Below are positions 33,357 to 42,013 of a stretch of DNA of 64,000 bases, in pieces. The position numbers and the translations under genes were made by a program. The notes beneath the pieces are model-generated. The model was not told the DNA's origin and did not search any database. It was given only the letters and a program-made list of their open reading frames with translations. Source of the stretch: Mycobacterium shimoidei (GTDB taxonomy: Bacteria; Actinomycetota; Actinomycetes; Mycobacteriales; Mycobacteriaceae); contig LQPU01000040.1 of NCBI GenBank assembly GCA_002101905.1, positions 40,544 to 104,543 of the forward strand. Reading direction: 5' to 3'. Each line of letters opens with the position of its first letter. The stretch's first letter is position 1.

Positions 33357-35150
33357 TCATCCAGATTCAGCCTGCGACTCTTGCGGAGTCCACGCTTTCG
33401 GCGGGGCGGGCAGATCGGGGAAAAGGAAATTGATGAAAGCTGCGGCCGTGGGTTGCGGCTCATGGTTGGCCAGTCCTGGTCGTTCATTTGCTTCAATGAA
33501 GACATAATCGTCGCGAGTAACGTCTGGCACAACTAAATCAATTCCGGTCACCGGAATACCAATCGCCTTTGCCGCCGCCACCGCTACCCGGCAAAGTTCC
33601 GGGTGCACCCGTGCCGTGACGTCGTGGATCGTGCCGCCCTGATGCACATTGGCGGTGTGACGCACGCGAAGCCGAGTTCCTTCGGACAGCACATCGTCCA
33701 ACGCCCAACCGGCGTTGGCGACCGTTGACTCGGTGACTGCGTCGAGCGGAATCTTGGACTCGCCGCCGCTGGCCTTCGATCGTCGCCTGCTCTCGGATTG
33801 GATCAAATCCCGCACGCTGCGATCGCCGGTGCCGATGACCTCAGGCGGCTTCCGCAGCGCTGCCGCCACCACCCTGCCGTCGATCACCACCAACCGAAGG
33901 TCGTCGCCGGTGGCCCGCTGCTCGATCAAGACCTCCGGGTGGTGTTCGCGCGCTCGGGTCAACGCTGCGGCCAGCGCGTCAGGACCGTCGTCGATGGTGA
34001 TACCCACGGTGATGCCCTTGCCCTGCTCCCCGCGGGTCGGTTTGACGACGACCTCGCCGACCTCTTTGACGAAGTCGAAGTCGCCTTCGTCGAACGTGGC
34101 CAGCCGCGCGCGAGGGACGGTGATGCCGGCCTCCTTGACGAGCCGGCGGGTCAAGCGCTTGTCGTCGCACCGGGCCATCGCGATCGCGGAGGTGTATTCG
34201 GACAGCGATTCACGGGTGATCACGCTGCGGCCGCCGTGCGACAGGCGCATCTCGCCGGTGTCGGCATCGAGAACCTCGACGTGGATTCCGCGGCGCAGCG
34301 CCTCGTCGGCAATGATGCGGGCGTAGGGATTGAGGTCGTCGACCGTCTCCGGCGGCGGGCTGAACAGCGGCTCGTTGATGGCGTTCTTGCGCTTGATCGC
34401 CATCACCGGCACCCGGCGGAATCCCAACTTCTCGTAGAGGGCGATGGCCGCGGCGTTGTCATGCGCGACCGACAGATCCATGTAGGCGCGGCCCTTGCTG
34501 CGGAAGTGCCCGGCGATAGCGCGGGTGAGCGCTTCGCCGACCCCGGGCAGCGTGGCGTCAGGATCGACCGCCAGGGTCCAGATGCTCGACCCGCGCTCCG
34601 GATCGTTGAAGAGAAGCTCATGGTCGACACCGGTCACCGTGCCCACGACAGCGCCGTCTTCGTCGCGCACCGCGACCAGATACGTCACCGCGGGCACATG
34701 CAAATGGTTATTCCAGATCACCTCGATGGGCGCTGGGACCATGTCGCAGCGCACGGTCACGCGGTTCATGGCATCGGCGTCGGATGCCTGCTCGAGGGGG
34801 CGCACCGTCACGCCGGGGGGCGGCGGTGTCAGACCTTTCGCCGCTGCGGAATCGAACCGCAGCCGGTACGTGTGGCTGGGATCGATGAACAGCTCATTAG
34901 GTGAATGGGCCACCACAACGTGGGGTTCGCGCGGGTAGAAGCAGATGTCACGCCGCCCCGGGGCCTCTCGGCGCAGAGCCTCGGACAACTTCGCGGGATC
35001 GGCGAAGGTCTGACCGAAGATAAGCCGTCCCCAGCCCAATTCGAGCTCCACATTGGGGGCCATCGCCCCCATCAGGTCAATCGGCGCGACATCGTGCAGG
35101 CCGAGCGTGATTGCCTCTCGGTGATCGCCCGAAGAACCGATATCAGTCAT
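33357..35150 (-). CDS. ngg: N-acetylglutaminylglutamine synthetase (GNAT plus ATP-grasp)
   Basis: A 597-residue two-domain enzyme. The N-terminal half is a GNAT acetyltransferase domain (GSSIWTLAVDPDATLPGVGE, AHDNAAAIALYEKLGFRRVP); the C-terminal half is an ATP-grasp ligase (GEVVVKPTRGEQGKGITVG, YVFIEANERPGLANHEPQ). This fusion is the family that makes the osmoprotectant N-acetylglutaminylglutamine amide together with an asparagine-synthase-like amidotransferase. No asnO-like partner or dipeptidase is in the neighbourhood here, so it may make another N-acyl dipeptide. It leads an operon with the PknH-like lipoprotein. Confidence 0.85.
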   Translation of the reverse strand: MTDIGSSGDHREAITLGLHDVAPIDLMGAMAPNVELELGWGRLIFGQTFADPAKLSEALRREAPGRRDICFYPREPHVVVAHSPNELFIDPSHTYRLRFDSAAAKGLTPPPPGVTVRPLEQASDADAMNRVTVRCDMVPAPIEVIWNNHLHVPAVTYLVAVRDEDGAVVGTVTGVDHELLFNDPERGSSIWTLAVDPDATLPGVGEALTRAIAGHFRSKGRAYMDLSVAHDNAAAIALYEKLGFRRVPVMAIKRKNAINEPLFSPPPETVDDLNPYARIIADEALRRGIHVEVLDADTGEMRLSHGGRSVITRESLSEYTSAIAMARCDDKRLTRRLVKEAGITVPRARLATFDEGDFDFVKEVGEVVVKPTRGEQGKGITVGITIDDGPDALAAALTRAREHHPEVLIEQRATGDDLRLVVIDGRVVAAALRKPPEVIGTGDRSVRDLIQSESRRRSKASGGESKIPLDAVTESTVANAGWALDDVLSEGTRLRVRHTANVHQGGTIHDVTARVHPELCRVAVAAAKAIGIPVTGIDLVVPDVTRDDYVFIEANERPGLANHEPQPTAAAFINFLFPDLPAPPKAWTPQESQAESG

Positions 35151-35239
35151 GCCAGCGGCCCCCTTCCTCACCGTGGCGTTGCCTGGTCACAGTGTTTGCC
35201 CACTCCGGCGGGTCGTCTACCGGGGCACAGATGACGTGC

Positions 35240-36424
35240 TCAGAGCCCAAACTGGTCGTCGATGATGCCCAGCCAGATCTGCGCCGCGTCGATAGCGACC
35301 TTTTCGCTGATAAAGGCGTGCTGGGTGCCGGTATACATGTCGCGAAACGCGCGTTCGAAGCGGCTGCCCTCCCGGATCGCGCTGGTCCCGGCCACCAAAT
35401 GGGACCATTCCGCACAGGCTCGGGCCGTATCGGTGGCATAAACTGCCGCCACCCTCATGTCGGCCCGCAAAGCCGGGGTCAGGTCTTCGCCGGAGGCCAC
35501 CGCCGCCTCGGCGGTGGTGAACGCGTCCAGCACCAGCAGCCGTGCCGCGCGCCACGCCGCGACATGGTGCGCCAACCCCTTCTGAAAGGTCGGGCGACTG
35601 GCCAGGGACGCCATGTCGCTCATCCGATGCTTGGTGGCCGCCAACTCGGCGACGTCGTCGAGCATGCTCTTGGCGACCCCGAGTGCCCACGACGCATGAC
35701 CGGCCGCCGTCACCGGCATCAGCCCCATGCGGGTGGCCGGCGACGTGCCCCGGTATGGCTCGCGACGAATCAGTGCAAAGGTCCGGCGCTGCGGCACGAA
35801 CACGTCCTCGAAGCCGTAGTCGTAGGACCCGGTTCCCTTCAGCCCCTGGACATACCAGCCGTCATTGAAGCTGACCTCTTCGCGCGGAACGACGGCCACC
35901 TGCATGTCCGGAACACCCTCGCTGACCCAGCGCATCTCGCCGTCGTCCATCGGTAAGAACCCTGCCGCGATGTACTGCGAATGGCCGATGCCCGAGCCGA
36001 AACTCCACGATCCGCTCACCCGATAACCACCGTCTACGGCCACGCCCTGGCCGTTCGGGAAGAACTGGCCGCCCATCGTGACGTGGTTATCGTGCGCGGT
36101 GAACACTTCGGCGAAGCCGTCGTCGGGCAGGTAGCACGCGGCCGCGAACGACGACGGCAGGTTGGCGATGCCGATCCAGCCGAACGAGCCGTCCTGCCAA
36201 GCCATTTCGATCCACGTTTCGATCATCTCGGCGAACGCGGGTTCGACACCGCCGGCCGGGACAGGATTGAACGCCGACATCAGGCCGCTTGCCCACATTT
36301 CGTCGACGATCGCAGCGGTGAGCGTGCGGATCCGTTCGGATTCGGCGGCCTCGGAGCGCACCAGCTCGCGCATCCCCCGGGCTCGGGCGACGAGCAGGCC
36401 GCTGTCCTCCGCAGTCGCCGTCAT
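35240..36424 (-). CDS. Acyl-CoA-dehydrogenase-fold flavin monooxygenase (HsaA-like)
   Basis: A 394-residue protein of the acyl-CoA dehydrogenase fold. FAD-binding blocks (GGYRVSGSWSFGSGIGHSQY, LKGTGSYDYGFEDVFVP) and the C-terminal helical bundle are clear, but the catalytic glutamate region of true acyl-CoA dehydrogenases is not, and the layout fits group D flavin monooxygenases such as HsaA and related hydroxylases. No reductase partner is adjacent. It is followed in the same orientation by ngg after 89 bases and preceded by an SRPBCC gene, so it may end that operon. Confidence 0.82.
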   Translation of the reverse strand: MTATAEDSGLLVARARGMRELVRSEAAESERIRTLTAAIVDEMWASGLMSAFNPVPAGGVEPAFAEMIETWIEMAWQDGSFGWIGIANLPSSFAAACYLPDDGFAEVFTAHDNHVTMGGQFFPNGQGVAVDGGYRVSGSWSFGSGIGHSQYIAAGFLPMDDGEMRWVSEGVPDMQVAVVPREEVSFNDGWYVQGLKGTGSYDYGFEDVFVPQRRTFALIRREPYRGTSPATRMGLMPVTAAGHASWALGVAKSMLDDVAELAATKHRMSDMASLASRPTFQKGLAHHVAAWRAARLLVLDAFTTAEAAVASGEDLTPALRADMRVAAVYATDTARACAEWSHLVAGTSAIREGSRFERAFRDMYTGTQHAFISEKVAIDAAQIWLGIIDDQFGL

Positions 36425-36430
36425 GGGGCG

Positions 36431-36865
36431 TCAGCGCTCCAGCGCCTTGGCGCAACCGGCCAGAATCGCCGAGAAGCTTGAGCTGAGCAACCGCGGGGTG
36501 ATTGCCTCCAGCAACTTTCCGCCCGCATAAGCCGGGTGGGTGAAGCGGGTTACCCAGTCGACGTGCGTGCCCTCGCCGCGCGGCGTGAAAGTCAGTGTGC
36601 CGCCCTCATGCTTGAACGGCGGGAACGACCGGAGGATGTAATAGGAGTAATGGTGCGGCCGATCGTAGGCCGTGATCTCCTCCCGAAACCATATGCCGAG
36701 CCCGATCACTTGACGCACCGCACCCACACCGGGTCCGGCCGCGTCGTTGGTCCAACGTGCCTGGAATACCGGCGGAGCGGCGGTCAAACCGGCCGGGTCG
36801 GCCAGCCAGTCGAAGACTTGTTCTTGCGGTGCGGCGATCGTCCGCTCGACGCGCAACTCGACCAT
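36431..36865 (-). CDS. SRPBCC-superfamily (polyketide cyclase/START-like) protein
   Basis: A 144-residue START-like protein: VELRVERTIAAPQEQVFDWL at the N-terminus is the typical first strand and helix, followed by TRFTHPAYAGGKLLEAI near the end. These bind hydrophobic ligands in a deep cavity and may be carriers or cyclases. ATG 36865 with a GGAG site five bases upstream is chosen. It ends six bases before the flavin enzyme gene and is likely co-transcribed with it. Confidence 0.8.
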   Translation of the reverse strand: MVELRVERTIAAPQEQVFDWLADPAGLTAAPPVFQARWTNDAAGPGVGAVRQVIGLGIWFREEITAYDRPHHYSYYILRSFPPFKHEGGTLTFTPRGEGTHVDWVTRFTHPAYAGGKLLEAITPRLLSSSFSAILAGCAKALER

Positions 36866-36881
36866 GAAAACTCCTACCTGT

Positions 36882-37615
36882 TCACGCTGGGGGCACGTGC
36901 ATGCTGTCACGGCCCAGATTACGGAAACCTGCACAGGCTTCCTTGATCCCGAGCGTGAAGGGCAATGCGCTCAATTCCGACCTGAGCCTTGCTCGTAGCC
37001 GACCGGAGCCGCTGCGAGCTGAGACCGGCACTGGCGAACCAGATGCGGCAAGGTCGATGTAATGCGTGGACGTCTGTCCGATGCCCTCGAAATCATGGAC
37101 CAGCGGCAGGCAGAGCTTGCGAAACGACTCGTCGAGCCGCTGTGCCACAGCATCGGTCATATCAGCACGTACTCCGCAACTGGCACTTGGTTTTTCAGCA
37201 TGCGATGGACCAGGATGACGTCCACCCCGGCAAGCTCGGCGTGGCGCTTCACTTTCTGCTCCGCCACCTCGCCCTCGTGCGCGACAAACTTCAGGGAGAG
37301 GTTGTCGAGTTGCTGGCAGCTTGCGCAGTCGCAGGAATGGTCCGCCTTGAGTTTGTTCCGCCGCGCGTAAAACGACTCCCGCATCCGCGACAACCGCTCG
37401 CCCACCAGGACTTTGGCGTCACCGTTCGGCGCCCAGAAGAACGCGGCGTCGCCCTCCAGCTTCGCCAGTTTCATTCCTTTGGCGGCGTCGATCACCGATT
37501 CCAGCAGCGTCGCCACCGTCAGCTGCGCATGGATGAGGTGCAGCTTGTTCCAGTTCATGTAGTTGGTGTAGCCGCCGATATCAGCGATGAGCAGCACGGC
37601 GCGGCGGATGGCCAT
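36882..37615 (-). pseudogene. DUF2652-family cyclase-like gene split in two frames
   Basis: The first frame (37157-37615, 152 residues) begins AIRRAVLLIADIGGYTNYMN, a degenerate class III cyclase-like start, and has CDCASCQQLDNLSLKFVAHE and LVHRMLKNQVPVAEYVL, all DUF2652 features. It stops at an ATGA overlap where a second frame (36882-37160, 92 residues) begins MTDAVAQRLDESF. Removing two bases (a duplicated AT near 37159) gives a continuous YVLMTDAVAQ, as in the intact family. So it is a frameshifted gene, or a split pair kept by translational coupling. Confidence 0.7.
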
Positions 37616-37636
37616 GGAACCGAAAGTGTAGTCGCC

Positions 37637-38416
37637 TTACGGCTGGCCGGAATCGGGAAAAGCGACTGGGCTGGCGGACGCGCCGCGTGCCACCACCAGC
37701 GGCATCGACGTCGCCGCGTCGGTATTCAGAATGGTGTTCACCACCTCGATGAGGTCCTCGACCGGCATCAACTTGCCGGGCATGCAGCCACGCGATGACC
37801 ACAGCGGGACGGCCTTCATGGCGAGGTCCATGTCCCAGCCCACGTTCATTCCGGTTTGGCTGTCGCCTTCCCCGCCCGCGCATTCCCCCACGATCAGGCA
37901 GGTGAAGCCGATATCGGGGTGTTCGGCGCGCCACGCCTCCACCAGCCTTTCCAGTGCCGCCTTGCTGACCCCGTAGGCACCCAGCCCCGGCCATGGGGGC
38001 CCGAATGTGCCGGCATCCGAGGAGAGGTAGACCGCCTTACCCGCAGACGCCGTCAGGTGAGGTAGTGCCGCCGCGGTGGCCAGCGACGCGCCGATGACGT
38101 TGGTATCGAAGACGCGCCGCCAGGTGGCGGCATCGGTATCGACCATCCGGACCAGCGGACCGATCGCCGGGGTGTAGATCAGGTTGTCAAGTCCACCGAG
38201 CGCATCGACGGCGGCGTCGATGGCACAGCGGCACGACGCCTCGTCGGTGACATCGCATTCGATGCCGATCGCGCCCGGGCCCGCTTCGGATGCCGCCGCC
38301 TCGATGCGGTCACGGCGCCGGGCGAGCAGCGCGACTTGACCGCCGCGCTGGGCAAGTCCGATACCAATGCAGCGCCCCAGCCCGCTGGAGGCCCCGACCA
38401 CGACTGTCCTTGACAT
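37637..38416 (-). CDS. Short-chain dehydrogenase/reductase
   Basis: A 259-residue SDR: cofactor motif VVVGASSGLGRCIGIGLA, acidic site IECDVTD, active-site serine in VYLSSDAGTF, and YxxxK in GAYGVSKAALERL. The active-site residues are intact. It ends 21 bases upstream of the DUF2652 gene in the same orientation. The C-terminal region includes MPGKLMPVEDLIEVVNTIL, a substrate-loop segment. Substrate unknown. Confidence 0.87.
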   Translation of the reverse strand: MSRTVVVGASSGLGRCIGIGLAQRGGQVALLARRRDRIEAAASEAGPGAIGIECDVTDEASCRCAIDAAVDALGGLDNLIYTPAIGPLVRMVDTDAATWRRVFDTNVIGASLATAAALPHLTASAGKAVYLSSDAGTFGPPWPGLGAYGVSKAALERLVEAWRAEHPDIGFTCLIVGECAGGEGDSQTGMNVGWDMDLAMKAVPLWSSRGCMPGKLMPVEDLIEVVNTILNTDAATSMPLVVARGASASPVAFPDSGQP

Positions 38417-38492
38417 CTTCGCCCTCTCCTGTAACGAGCGTGCTGCACGGACAGCGTATCGGTCGCCGCAAGCCTGACGGCGGGCGCGGACA

Positions 38493-39035
38493 CTAGTGGG
38501 GTTGGTTGTCGACTTTGTAGTTGAAGTGGACGTCGCCGGCCTCGATGGCTGTGACGGTCACCAGGATGCCGAACTTCTCGTTGCCGTCGGTGAGTTCACA
38601 GCGCAACGTCGCGCCGGTTTCGCCTTTGAGATTGTCGGGGCAGGTGACCGCATCGGGTGCGCGTCCCACCTGCTCGGTCAGATTTCGTTTGAGGATGCTG
38701 GCCACCTGGTTCTTGTTGATGGTCTCCACCATGTCGAAGTTCACCTTCGAGCCCTCGACGCTCGTCACGGTCACATTGACGTCGTAGTCGCGATCCTTGA
38801 TTTTCATCGTGCAGTTCAACTGCGCGCCCACCTTGGCGTCCAGGTCGTCGGGACAGGTCACCGAATCTGGCTTGTTGCCGTTGGCGTCGGTCAACCTCTG
38901 GGTGATCTGGTCGGCGACTTGGCGTTTGCTCACGGTGTGCGAGGTTCCGACGGAACACGAACATGCTGCGGCGCTCGCCAGCAGCGTCCCGGCGGCAGCA
39001 GAAATCGCCAAAGTCCGAACAATCGAGCGGGTCAT
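38493..39035 (-). CDS. Lipoprotein with two DUF4333 domains
   Basis: A 180-residue protein with an N-terminal signal and lipobox-like AAACSC. The mature part is a tandem of two DUF4333 units, each with the pattern KPDSVTCPDDL..G..L.C (first at about residues 35-105, second 106-180): note VSKRQVADQITQRLTD against INKNQVASILKRNLTE and DSVTCPDDLDAKVG against DAVTCPDNLKGETG. Each unit has two cysteines that probably pair. An AGGAGG site precedes the ATG by five bases. Function unknown; envelope-exposed. Confidence 0.85.
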   Translation of the reverse strand: MTRSIVRTLAISAAAGTLLASAAACSCSVGTSHTVSKRQVADQITQRLTDANGNKPDSVTCPDDLDAKVGAQLNCTMKIKDRDYDVNVTVTSVEGSKVNFDMVETINKNQVASILKRNLTEQVGRAPDAVTCPDNLKGETGATLRCELTDGNEKFGILVTVTAIEAGDVHFNYKVDNQPH

Positions 39036-39169
39036 ATCGCCTCCTGGGCGTGCAGAACTGCAAATTGGCTGGATAATTGCACGCCGGTCGCTGTGGCAGA
39101 GCGATTCGGACAAAAGAGTGGGCCCCGGTTACGGTGGGCGACGTGGCATCTGGACGTGAACCTGATTTG

Positions 39170-40012
39170 GTGAATGTCCGTGCGCGCGTGCTGATCACCG
39201 CCGGCGAGCTGGCCGGCCTGCTCACGGCTCATCAACCGGTGACCATCCTCGACGTGCGGTGGCGCCTCGACGAGCCGGACGGCTACGCCGCCTACCTGCA
39301 GGGGCACATTCCCGGCGCCGTCTATGTGTCACTGGAGGACGAACTCAGCGACCACACGATCGGCGGCCGGGGCCGTCACCCGCTGCCGTCCGGACGCGCG
39401 GTAGAGGCGGCCGCGCGCCAATGGGGCATCCGGCAGGGCCAGCCGGTAGTGGTGTATGACGACTGGAACCGCGCCGGTTCGGCGCGGGCATGGTGGGTGT
39501 TGACCGCCGCCGGGCTTGCGGATGTGCGCATCCTGGATGGCGGCTTGGCCGCATGGCGATCAGCCGGGGGTGACCTCGAAACCGGCCCGGTCACCGCGCA
39601 GCCTGGGAATGTGACTGTGTTGCACGAGAATTTGTATGCCGGGAGCCGGCTTACGCTGACGGCCAAGCAATCCGGCGCCCCAGAGGTAACGCTGCTCGAT
39701 GCGCGCGCACCCGAGCGCTTCCGCGGCGACGTCGAGCCTCTGGACCCGGTCGCGGGTCACATTCCCGGCGCCATAAACGTTCCCAGCACCACGGCATTGA
39801 GCAGTGATGGAACGTTTGTCGACGACGCGGCGCTCAAGCGGCTGATACCCGACAACGCTGACCGCATCGGCGCCTACTGCGGCTCAGGTGTCACCGCGAC
39901 GGTACTGATCGCCGCGCTCGCCGCGGCAGGACACGAGGCAGCGCTGTATCCCGGGTCATGGTCGGAGTGGTGTTCCGACCCGAACCGCCCGGTTGCCCGC
40001 GGTCCCGAGTAG
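39170..40012 (+). CDS. sseB: Thiosulfate sulfurtransferase (two-domain rhodanese)
   Basis: A 280-residue tandem rhodanese, closely like M. tuberculosis SseB (Rv2291). The N-terminal domain has ILDVRWRLDEPDGYAAYLQG and YDDWNRAGSARAWW without a catalytic cysteine; the C-terminal domain has LLDARAPERFRGDVEPLDPV and the active loop AYCGSGVTAT. It transfers sulfane sulfur from thiosulfate or 3-mercaptopyruvate to thiol acceptors. The GTG at 39170 gives the expected length; a GTG at 39143 is also possible, and neither has a clear ribosome-binding site. Confidence 0.92.
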   Translation: MNVRARVLITAGELAGLLTAHQPVTILDVRWRLDEPDGYAAYLQGHIPGAVYVSLEDELSDHTIGGRGRHPLPSGRAVEAAARQWGIRQGQPVVVYDDWNRAGSARAWWVLTAAGLADVRILDGGLAAWRSAGGDLETGPVTAQPGNVTVLHENLYAGSRLTLTAKQSGAPEVTLLDARAPERFRGDVEPLDPVAGHIPGAINVPSTTALSSDGTFVDDAALKRLIPDNADRIGAYCGSGVTATVLIAALAAAGHEAALYPGSWSEWCSDPNRPVARGPE

Positions 40013-40038
40013 CCACGGTGACGCTGGGTTCGGCCCGC

Positions 40039-41253
40039 TCACCGGACGGTGAGCTGCAGCCGCTCTCGGCGCCGGACCAGAATGCTCGGAAGCCACTCCC
40101 CTACGTCCGTGGCCTCGATCCAGCTCGTGCGGTCAAGCAACATGCCAAGTACGACGCGGGCCTCAAGCCGGGCAAGTGCGGCTCCCACGCAGAAGTGGAC
40201 CCCCTTGCCGAAGGCCAGGTGATTCTTGGGGCTGCTGCGGTCGAGGCGGAATTCATTCGGCTCCTCGAAGTACTGCGGATCTCGGTTTGCCGCACCCCAG
40301 AGCAACAACAGATGAGAATCGGCGGGCACCCTGACCCCGGCCAGCGTGGTGTCGCGCCACACGTGCCGATAATGGCCACGAAACGGCGGCTCGTAGCGCA
40401 ACGTCTCTTCGATGAAAGTGCCTAGCAGGTCAGGGTTTTCACGAATCTGCTGTTGGGTTTCGGGCCGGTCGGTCAGAATCCACGCCGCGCTGCCCAGCAG
40501 GGACGCCGTAGATTCGCCGGCGGCGCTGAACAATGTGAGCATCATCCCCAACGCCGGCAATTGCTCCAACTCGCCCGAAGCGCACCGTGCCACCAGATCT
40601 GCGATCAGACCGGATTCAGTTCCGGCGTCGGCTTTTTCGAAATGTTCCAGGACGTAGCCACCGAGCTCCATGGCCGCTACTGCAGCGGCTTGCAATTGCT
40701 CGGGCGTGACGACCCCGTCCAACATCGTGGTGGTCGCGTAGCCGAGCCGGATGAGCCGATCGACGTCATCGTCGGGCAGTCCCAGCAGCCTGGCCACCAC
40801 CATCATGGGCAGGCGGTTGGCCACTGCACTCATCCACTCGATCTGACCGTCGTGCAGATGCTCATCCCATAACCGGTGGGCGGTATCGAGGGCGAACTGC
40901 TCGATGATCCGCACCCGCTTGGCCGACAGGTGCGGCAGCAGGATTTTGCGATGCAGCGCGTGCGCGGGATCGTCGGCGGTGGCCAATGCGTGCATTTCGG
41001 CTCCCGCCGGTCCCATGTCGAACGGCGCGACCGTGCCGTCGTCCTGATAGACCATCGTGGCGGTGAGGTTCGACGAGAAATCGTCGACCCGCTCGACGGC
41101 CTCGAGCACCCCGTCCCAACTACACACCGCGTAGAACACCGAATCACCGATCTGGTGCACCGGCGCTTCGGCGCGCATCCGGTCATACAGCGGGTAGGGA
41201 TCCTGCAGCGCCTGCGCGCTGAAGAACTCGATCGGCGCATCGATGACCGTCAT
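40039..41253 (-). CDS. cyp144: Cytochrome P450 CYP144 family
   Basis: A 404-residue P450 very like CYP144A1 (Rv1777): DPYPLYDRMRAEAPVHQIG, FSSNLTATMVYQDDGT, the I-helix LFSAAGESTASLLGSA, ExxR as EETLRYEPPFRGHYRHV, and the heme cysteine in FGKGVHFCVGAALARLEAR. As in M. tuberculosis (Rv1776c-Rv1777) a TetR gene lies divergently upstream, which supports the assignment. ATG 41253 is chosen; an in-frame ATG 16 codons upstream is less likely. Physiological substrate unknown; CYP144A1 binds azoles. Confidence 0.92.
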   Translation of the reverse strand: MTVIDAPIEFFSAQALQDPYPLYDRMRAEAPVHQIGDSVFYAVCSWDGVLEAVERVDDFSSNLTATMVYQDDGTVAPFDMGPAGAEMHALATADDPAHALHRKILLPHLSAKRVRIIEQFALDTAHRLWDEHLHDGQIEWMSAVANRLPMMVVARLLGLPDDDVDRLIRLGYATTTMLDGVVTPEQLQAAAVAAMELGGYVLEHFEKADAGTESGLIADLVARCASGELEQLPALGMMLTLFSAAGESTASLLGSAAWILTDRPETQQQIRENPDLLGTFIEETLRYEPPFRGHYRHVWRDTTLAGVRVPADSHLLLLWGAANRDPQYFEEPNEFRLDRSSPKNHLAFGKGVHFCVGAALARLEARVVLGMLLDRTSWIEATDVGEWLPSILVRRRERLQLTVR

Positions 41254-41372
41254 GGGTTCAGGTTGAATGCGCCTACCGGCAGCGTCAACGATGCGGCGCA
41301 AAGTTGATAGGCGGCGGTTCTGAGCCGGCCCGCGGCCAAAATCGTCGACCCCACACCACCAGCGCAGTAGTG

Positions 41373-41416
41373 TGAGAAAAACGCGCTAGGAATTCTCATT
41401 GTGCGAGAAATTTCTC
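41373..41416. promoter_or_regulatory. Two TetR operator candidates between cyp144 and its TetR gene
   Basis: GAGAAATTTCTC at 41405-41416 is a perfect 12-bp palindrome. TGAGAA at 41373-41378 is complementary to TTCTCA at 41393-41398. Both use the same half-site (GAGAA/TTCTC), and both lie in the 202-base divergent gap, as expected for a TetR repressor controlling both genes. Confidence 0.65.
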
Positions 41417-41455
41417 AAGAGTATTTCGAGCCGACGCGGCGCGAGGGAGCATGAC

Positions 41456-42004
41456 GTGGTGTCACGGCAAGATTGGCTGGTAGGCCGGGATCGGCGCAGC
41501 GAAGCCGCCGAGCGGATCTACGCTGCCGCCGCTGACCTCATTTCCCGGCGCGGATACGAGGCCTTCACCATTGAGGCATTGGCGGCCAAAGTCCACTGCT
41601 CGCCGGCGACAATTTATCGGCACGCCGGTGGCAAAGCCGCCATCCGAGACGCCGTGGTTGCCATCCATGCGGCGCGCATCGTCGATACGGCCCGCCAAGC
41701 CATCGAGGGCCTCACCGGCCCCGACCGGGTTGTCACGGCGACCATCGTCGCGCTGGATTGTCTGCAATCCGATCCGCTCGCCCAGTTGATGCGCACGATG
41801 CATACGACGCCCGTCAGCGATTGGATCACCAGCTCGCCCGCCGTCACCCGCTTCGCGGCCGAGATGCTCGGCCCTGACAACGACGACCCGCTCGCCGCCC
41901 AGTGGCTGATCCGGGTCTTCCTGGCACTGTGGTGCTGGCCGCTCAACGACCCCGCGGCGCAGCGCACCATGCTGCAGCGCTTCCTCGGGCCGCCCTTCGG
42001 CTAA
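41456..42004 (+). CDS. TetR-family regulator divergent from cyp144
   Basis: A 182-residue TetR protein with the DNA-binding domain FTIEALAAKVHCSPATIYRHAGGKAAIRD at residues 38-66 (shown here only in outline) and a helical ligand domain. The GTG at 41456 (or the adjacent GTG 41459) follows a GAGGGA site and fits the length of Rv1776c, the syntenic regulator beside cyp144 in M. tuberculosis. It probably represses cyp144 and itself through the GAGAAATTTCTC sites. Confidence 0.88.
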   Translation: MVSRQDWLVGRDRRSEAAERIYAAAADLISRRGYEAFTIEALAAKVHCSPATIYRHAGGKAAIRDAVVAIHAARIVDTARQAIEGLTGPDRVVTATIVALDCLQSDPLAQLMRTMHTTPVSDWITSSPAVTRFAAEMLGPDNDDPLAAQWLIRVFLALWCWPLNDPAAQRTMLQRFLGPPFG

Positions 42005-42013
42005 GCGGTGCGG

